DNA from: Syngnathus acus
Lineage: Eukaryota; Chordata; Actinopteri; Syngnathiformes; Syngnathidae
Direction of reading: 5' to 3'
DNA length: 64,000 nt
NCBI RefSeq assembly: GCF_901709675.1
Contig: NC_051106.1
Span: 9,558,001 to 9,622,000, forward strand
Below, piece by piece: positions 60,101 to 64,000 of the stretch. Within the stretch, counting starts at the first letter, position 1. The number at the start of each line of letters is the position of its first letter. A program made the position numbers and the translations under genes. Below the pieces are notes generated by a model. The model had not been told where the DNA came from. It was given only the letters and a program-made list of their open reading frames with translations, and ran no database searches.

Positions 60101-60310
60101 CACATAAAGACGACAAGATCTTTGCACACTTGAGACCTTTTTTTTTTTTACACACGCTACAAACATAGTGAAGTTTTAAATTCATACTTGCGTTTGCACG
60201 CACGTTAAAAGCAAGTTTCATGTGCAAAGTTATGATACGTGTCAACTTACCGCCGCATTTTTCTTGGTGGGTTTTATACGAGCATATATCTGAATCGTCT
60301 GTTTTACCAT
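36145..60310 (-). CDS. kif6: Kinesin-like protein KIF6 (kinesin-9 family), complete
   Basis: This is a microtubule motor of motile cilia and ependymal cells; zebrafish and mouse mutants have scoliosis or hydrocephalus. Coding exons: 60251-60310, 58694-58803, 57776-57850, 56032-56179, 55556-55665, 54327-54456, 52546-52752, 52305-52448, 52109-52195, 50014-50117, 49449-49554, 48825-48987, 47342-47500, 43118-43223, 42920-42975, 39527-39577, 39350-39437, 39140-39275, 38527-38609, 37129-37209, 36145-36280. All phases agree over 780 codons (779 residues; human 814). The start [14 protein letters not shown] is nearly the human one. The motor domain spans about 1-345, with P-loop GQTGSGKT (95-102), switch I NQASTRSH (215-222) and switch II DLAGSD (248-253, where kinesins normally have Glu). 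The rest is mostly coiled coil, with [15 protein letters not shown] and a C-terminal [18 protein letters not shown] block as in human KIF6. Exon 14 has a TAGCAG tandem acceptor. Confidence 0.97.
36525..36590 (-). repeat. Fish interspersed repeat 3' end with (ATCC)n
   Basis: The sequence ccatccatcatccatccatt, followed by ttctttcccgctgatcctca and ttatggttacgggtt, is the common 3' end of the (GGAT)n-tailed fish repeat read on its other strand. It lies in the last kif6 intron. Confidence 0.65.
37567..38220 (-). mobile_element. Truncated Tc1-like transposon in kif6 intron 19
   Basis: The left end acacacatgggcaaaattgt, followed by tggtaccc, is the terminal repeat of a well-known fish Tc1-like family. 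From about 37745 the sequence stays collinear with that family. Read on the minus strand, 37870-38058 gives [19 protein letters not shown], then [13 protein letters not shown], which is the transposase block before the last catalytic acid. The central part is deleted, stops interrupt the frame and the other terminus is missing. It cannot be active. Confidence 0.8.
43224..47341. other. kif6 intron 13 (about 4.1 kb)
   Basis: The largest kif6 intron lies between the coiled-coil exons. It contains short A/T runs and a GGAT-rich stretch (46739-46777). No extra exon or foreign gene is recognised. Confidence 0.65.
47932..47972. repeat. GGCCGGCT/GGCC palindromic array in kif6 intron 12
   Basis: About 40 bp consist of alternating GGCCGGCT, GGCT and GGCC units, ending in three consecutive GGCC units. 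It is extremely GC-rich beside AT-rich neighbours and is self-complementary. Confidence 0.85.
49107..49185 (+). repeat. hAT-derived fish repeat fragment
   Basis: The words aggtgtcaaactcaaggcgc, ttcagatctggcccatcaca and tcattttatgcggcccgcaa are those of an abundant short non-autonomous fish repeat with a hAT-like CAGGTGTCAAACTC end. It lies in kif6 intron 11. Confidence 0.65.
58241..58249 (+). promoter_or_regulatory. TATA box (TATATAAGG), antisense in kif6 intron 2
   Basis: A consensus TATA box follows a GC-rich stretch (58205-58240), unlike the AT-rich intron around it. It points opposite to kif6. An ATG at 58269 opens only 24 codons. No recognisable gene follows, so promoter activity is a hypothesis. 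Confidence 0.35.
59088..59170 (+). repeat. Fish interspersed repeat fragment, copy C
   Basis: The words tgtgccctgcaattggcaga, ccaggatgaaccctggggct and caggctccagctggccacaa match the mid-to-3' part of the same family as copies A and B. It lies in kif6 intron 1. Confidence 0.65.
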
Positions 60311-60322
60311 TTTCTTTCTAAT

Positions 60323-60329
60323 TGTTTAC
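60323..60329 (-). promoter_or_regulatory. Forkhead site (GTAAACA) upstream of kif6
   Basis: On the minus strand the sequence reads GTAAACA, a perfect RTAAAYA forkhead (FOXJ1-type) core, 13-19 bases before the kif6 ATG. It may lie in the 5' untranslated region. Confidence 0.45.
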
Positions 60330-60400
60330 TTTCCGCTTTTGTATGCTGGCTGCAGAGCTTGCTAGCCACACTTGGCAGGATGCTCTTGTGTGTTTTACTT

Positions 60401-60415
60401 GGTTGCATAGCAACC
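60401..60415. promoter_or_regulatory. RFX X-box (GGTTGC ATA GCAACC) of kif6
   Basis: Two perfect inverted 6-base half-sites with a 3-base spacer form the palindromic X-box bound by RFX factors. It lies 91-105 bp upstream of the kif6 start codon, the usual place for X-boxes in ciliary genes. This fits the role of KIF6 in motile cilia. The motif is seen directly; binding is inferred. Confidence 0.75.
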
Positions 60416-63040
60416 AAAAGTCGCGAGGAGTTTTGCCAGAGATCGTCTATGTGAAGATGATCTCTCGGAGAAAGGAAAAAAAATTAGAAAGCACAACACT
60501 TGCGTGGAGGCAAAGCCTGGCCGTCAATCACAGCACAGTTTAGAGGTCGATTATGTGTGCGTGCCTCCAATGAATCATTCAAGTTATCATCCATCAAAGT
60601 TATCTTTAGCTATGGTAGTAAATATTTTAATAATATTGTCAAAAAACATTACCGTTGGACAGTTATCACAGTCTACAAATAATAATAATAATAATAATAA
60701 TACTTCCATACATCATACGTATTTATAGAATAAAGGTGTTGCGTTTGTTGGCTGGTAGCGATGGCTTTACCCGTCTCCAATTTCAGCGTAGGCATGTGAT
60801 GCTGTTTCTTCTATTTCACCTGAGCCCTGGATGTCTGCCAAAATATAACCAAGCGGGAGGCCTTCTTCTCAGTTCACCAGGCAGTGAATCAGGAAGCATG
60901 TGTGGTTTCTCGTTGGCGCCACCACAGTCCTTGGTTTTCCAACATTGCATGTTTTTGTGGCCATGCATTGTTTTTGATTACTCATGATGAGCCATTTAGA
61001 TGCATCGCAAAGGTTTGTGGACCTCTTCGTCATGCAAACCACCCTCAAATTTATAACACAAATACAATCATGAATTACAGAAAAAAGCCAATTTGGTCAA
61101 CATACAGATGATATGAAAGCAGCCGAAATAGTGCCCACAAAGGGATAAATATTGCTGAGAGGACTGTGTGGATAACCGATTGGAAAGAATGTGTTTGACA
61201 ATAGGGGTACGTGTAGCCCTGCATTCCTTCGTATTCGACTTTTGTTTTTGGGGATATTTTGTATTATGCAAGAGACAATGGCTCTATGACGAGACAGTGC
61301 AGTCTTTCAGTTGACTATTGCTGACATGTTGGTGCTCACGTGCAGAAGAGCTGCTGGCTGGCTGGACAAGAGACATGCTCCCGGAATCCTGAGCTCGCGA
61401 AGTGACTGGAAAGAGGCAATTTGTTTTAGTACCACTACAAACCGTATATAAATACAAAAGCAGCGTTGACGCTTCTTATTCAGAACTTCTACAATGTGAT
61501 TCAAAGTGTTCGTTATTTTGTGACAAACATGAAAACTCAACCAGCAAGTCTGAGAAAGAAAAAAAAAAAAAAAAAAAGAGTCCCTGCCAGAGCTCCCGCA
61601 ACTGCGTACGTTGTTTTTGAAGTTCAGGCAAAACTGGCAGCGCCTTGAAGTCAAAGGCACAATTGTAAATTAGCACACATATAATATGAGTTTAAAAAAA
61701 ATCAAAGAGATTATGTAAAACATTTTTTTGGGTTCCATTTTAAATGGCACGGCAGGTTGAATATTTCTTGTACTATCTGATGCTGTATTATAAAGTTAAA
61801 GGGAACCTTTAACACAGTACGCACAGGATTGCTCCAAAAGCAAAGTCCTGCAGTTTTTTTTATGCTATAACATGTCATTAAATGTTCAATCAAAGCAATC
61901 TTTGTGTTGTCGGGCAAAATGCTGCTTCCTCAAAAAGTGACAGTGACTTGAAAAGTGGGAGTGACCACATCCACTTTCTTTAAAGCAATTATACAGCATA
62001 GTTAGACATGCACGAGAAAAAGCAGTAAACACAAACCATGAGTTGGGCTGGGCTTGTTGGGGAACTGTCAACTCTTATTTGAAATATCATCTGAAATAGC
62101 CGATTGAGGTTTCACCCCAGAGGACAAAGAAAGTTGCAGACAGCAAGTTTCTAAGGTGTGGCAACACTTTTCAAATCTGCATTAACTTGAACTATTCACC
62201 TAAAGATGACGTAGCATCCTGAACATTTTTTGCTGCTTAGAATGTCTGATAACTATTTAGATGTAATTGCAATCACAAGTTGGGAGAAATCAATTAAAAA
62301 ATAAAACATGTGGAACAGTCAAGTGGTTTTCCATGTCATTGAAGCTCTGTGTGATTGCAATATATTTATAGCCGCATATGAGTGTGGGCGCGTGCCACCT
62401 ACCCCGCCGAGCAACAAACATCAGACCCCCTTCTGCTTAATCAATCCCTCATGAAGGCATCTTAGTGTTCTTTCCAAACAGGGCGGTTTGAGTTTGAGAG
62501 GGCCAATATTACAGAGAAGAGAAGGATGCTGCCACTCGGTGACTTGCTATTTGCGGTTGTGTGTGTGTGTGTGTGTGTGTGTATGTATCTCAGTGTGTTG
62601 TTCCATCTTTGGCTGTGGGTGGCCACAGAGGGTTCGCTCTTTGACCGAGAAGCATGATCAGAAAGGAGATCCTGCTGCAATGGCACCATGTTGTTTTCAC
62701 TCATTGCATACTTGGACATGAAACATAAGATTTGGTGCTTGTAAAACGATGTTGATGGACATGTTGACACAGAAATTCTCAACCGTTGCAGAACATCCAA
62801 ACAGATTTGGTTTTCCGCTGTCATTATTAACATGAATTAAGGCTGCGGTGTCTGATTTGAGTTTGCAGTGGGATGCAGTCGTCAACCAGACACACATATA
62901 TATATATATATTTCATTTGTGTAGAAATGTTTCATTTGTGCACTTTTTTTCAATGAGAATTAAATAAAGTAGGTCCTAATTGCATTCCATGTGTTGCACC
63001 TCACTGTAGACTCTACACTGTAGAGCGGCAGAGTCCGAGG
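60416..63040. other. Intergenic beyond kif6
   Basis: No gene is recognised in this stretch. It contains an (AAT)n microsatellite (60677-60701), an A-rich run (61560-61577), a (GT)n microsatellite (62558-62582) and a (TA)n run (62898-62911). The open frames are short and show no family features. Confidence 0.6.
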
Positions 63041-63231
63041 GGGCTATTTAAGGCTGCCCTCCTCCACTGCGCACAGTTCTGGTCAGTACTTGTGTCCAAG
63101 GGAATTCTTTCGGGCTTCGGTTGTGGCTTCTGCCCTCTGTTTTTCTTGCTAGGCCAGGGCATATCAAACTTCGGTCTGCATTCCTCAAATACTGTCGCCT
63201 ATATGACTTTCTTAAGGCTCAAAAGTAAAAG
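63041..63231 (+). promoter_or_regulatory. Candidate plus-strand TATA promoter and first exon
   Basis: A TATA-like TATTTAA at 63045-63051 follows a GC-rich stretch and is followed by AGGCTGC, as at 58241. About 30 bp on is a plausible start region (cactgcgcacagttctggtc). A strong splice donor AAAAG|GTGAGTATG ends a possible exon at 63231. An ATG at 63203 opens MTFLRLKSK up to the donor. No next exon was identified, so the gene, if real, continues past the window or lies in sequence I cannot recognise. Confidence 0.35.
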
Positions 63232-64000
63232 GTGAGTATGAGGATAAAGCAGCATAGAGGCATGGGATGGCTTTTGTTTCAATTTGTTATTCTGCTGAAA
63301 TGTTTTCGTTACTAGAAGAACAGAACAGCCAGGGAAAAAAATAAATGTGGTTTTCAATATTTTGTTTTTTTGCTCAACTCTGTCTAGAGGCAAAATATGA
63401 TGCAATTCTGAGGTTGGCAGGAGTCAACACCCGCACTTTGTCTCAGTTGTCTGGTCGTGCGATCTCGTAAACTTTTTTTTTGCTTTGGAGCGTCTTCTGG
63501 TGCTAACAAGACTCACTCTGACTTTTATTTCGCTTTGTGAGCGACTGTTCATTTATTGTATGGCTTCCTTTGAATACTCTAGGGAAATACTCATCAAAGT
63601 ACGTGCATGACTATTCCTGGCACCTACGGTGGATCCATTCTCCACAGAAATCTGACACATACACTACAGCTCATCTCATTTGATGCGTATTTTTAGCGGG
63701 AGAGGATTTTCTAGGTCATCATTGCGTAATGCGTATTATGTCAAAACTCGCTCGGCAAGTGTCTTCTTTCAAAACGACGCAACACAATGACAGCAAGTAA
63801 AGTACAACAAAGTTTTAAACTTCTAAGGTCTATTTTTCCTGAAAAAAAGGTGGTTGCACATGCAAAGTAATGGATATGAAATGAGAGACAGGGTTGAAAG
63901 AGGACATGATAAATATTTGCAGCTGGAATGACACACGCGAGCCCTTACCGGACGTGCCGATAATAAATCCACTTTTGCCACATTTTCCGTCACAAAACTA
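63232..64000. other. Right edge, no gene recognised
   Basis: Mostly AT-rich sequence. At the edge, the minus strand has a possible exon ending at a donor-like CG|GTAAGGGC (63946-63955), but the frame is too short to assign. Confidence 0.4.

Noticed and set aside
62462-62833. Minus-strand frame of 123 residues
   Set aside because: It runs through a GT microsatellite (His-Thr repeat) and shows no domain, splice site support or family resemblance.
63930-64000. Coding exon at the right edge on the minus strand
   Set aside because: A donor-like GTAAGG is present, but the few residues do not match a family that I can name and the acceptor lies outside the window.

Overview
The window is nuclear DNA of a teleost fish. 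The evidence is four to five vertebrate genes with short, GT-AG-spliced introns, together with a Tc1-like transposon remnant, hAT-type ends, an L2-type LINE scrap, (GGAT)n-tailed interspersed repeats and many microsatellites. All recognisable protein-coding genes lie on the minus strand. I rebuilt their exons by hand; in every gene the exon phases join without a stop codon. The species cannot be named from this sequence.

Layout, left to right. Positions 1-1611 are a telomere-like satellite with a basic unit of about 208 bp, in which TTAGGG/TTAGAG runs are locally expanded. It ends at a small hAT-like element (1612-2155), followed by a short CCCTAA tract and a second hAT-like end (to 2262). 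Next comes the 5' portion of rab3gap2 (9241 down to 2474; 30 exons, 1077 codons). Its C-terminal exons, about 280 residues in the human protein, are absent because the gene runs into the satellite. A gene-poor stretch follows, and then a tandem array of three two-pore-domain (K2P) potassium channels: kcnk5/TASK-2 (19616-13348), kcnk17/TALK-2 (30862-28459) and kcnk16/TALK-1 (33898-31836). The last gene is kif6, a complete 21-coding-exon ciliary kinesin (60310-36145). The segment from 60311 to 64000 has no recognised coding gene, but holds the kif6 promoter and a candidate plus-strand TATA promoter and first exon.

Functionally, rab3gap2 encodes the non-catalytic subunit of the Rab3GAP/Rab18-GEF complex. 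The three K2P genes encode leak or alkaline-activated K+ channels with the same exon architecture, so they arose by tandem duplication. kif6 encodes a motor needed in motile cilia. The order kcnk5-kcnk17-kcnk16-kif6 matches the human 6p21 block, whereas human RAB3GAP2 is on 1q41, so the rab3gap2/kcnk5 junction is a lineage difference.

The strongest new observations are: a perfect RFX-type X-box and a forkhead site just upstream of the kif6 start codon; a Glu-to-Asp change in the kif6 switch II motif (DLAGSD instead of DLAGSE); the rab3gap2 truncation at a telomere-like satellite whose strand orientation flips across a hAT element; NAGNAG tandem acceptors in kif6 and kcnk17; and an antisense TATA box inside kif6 intron 2.
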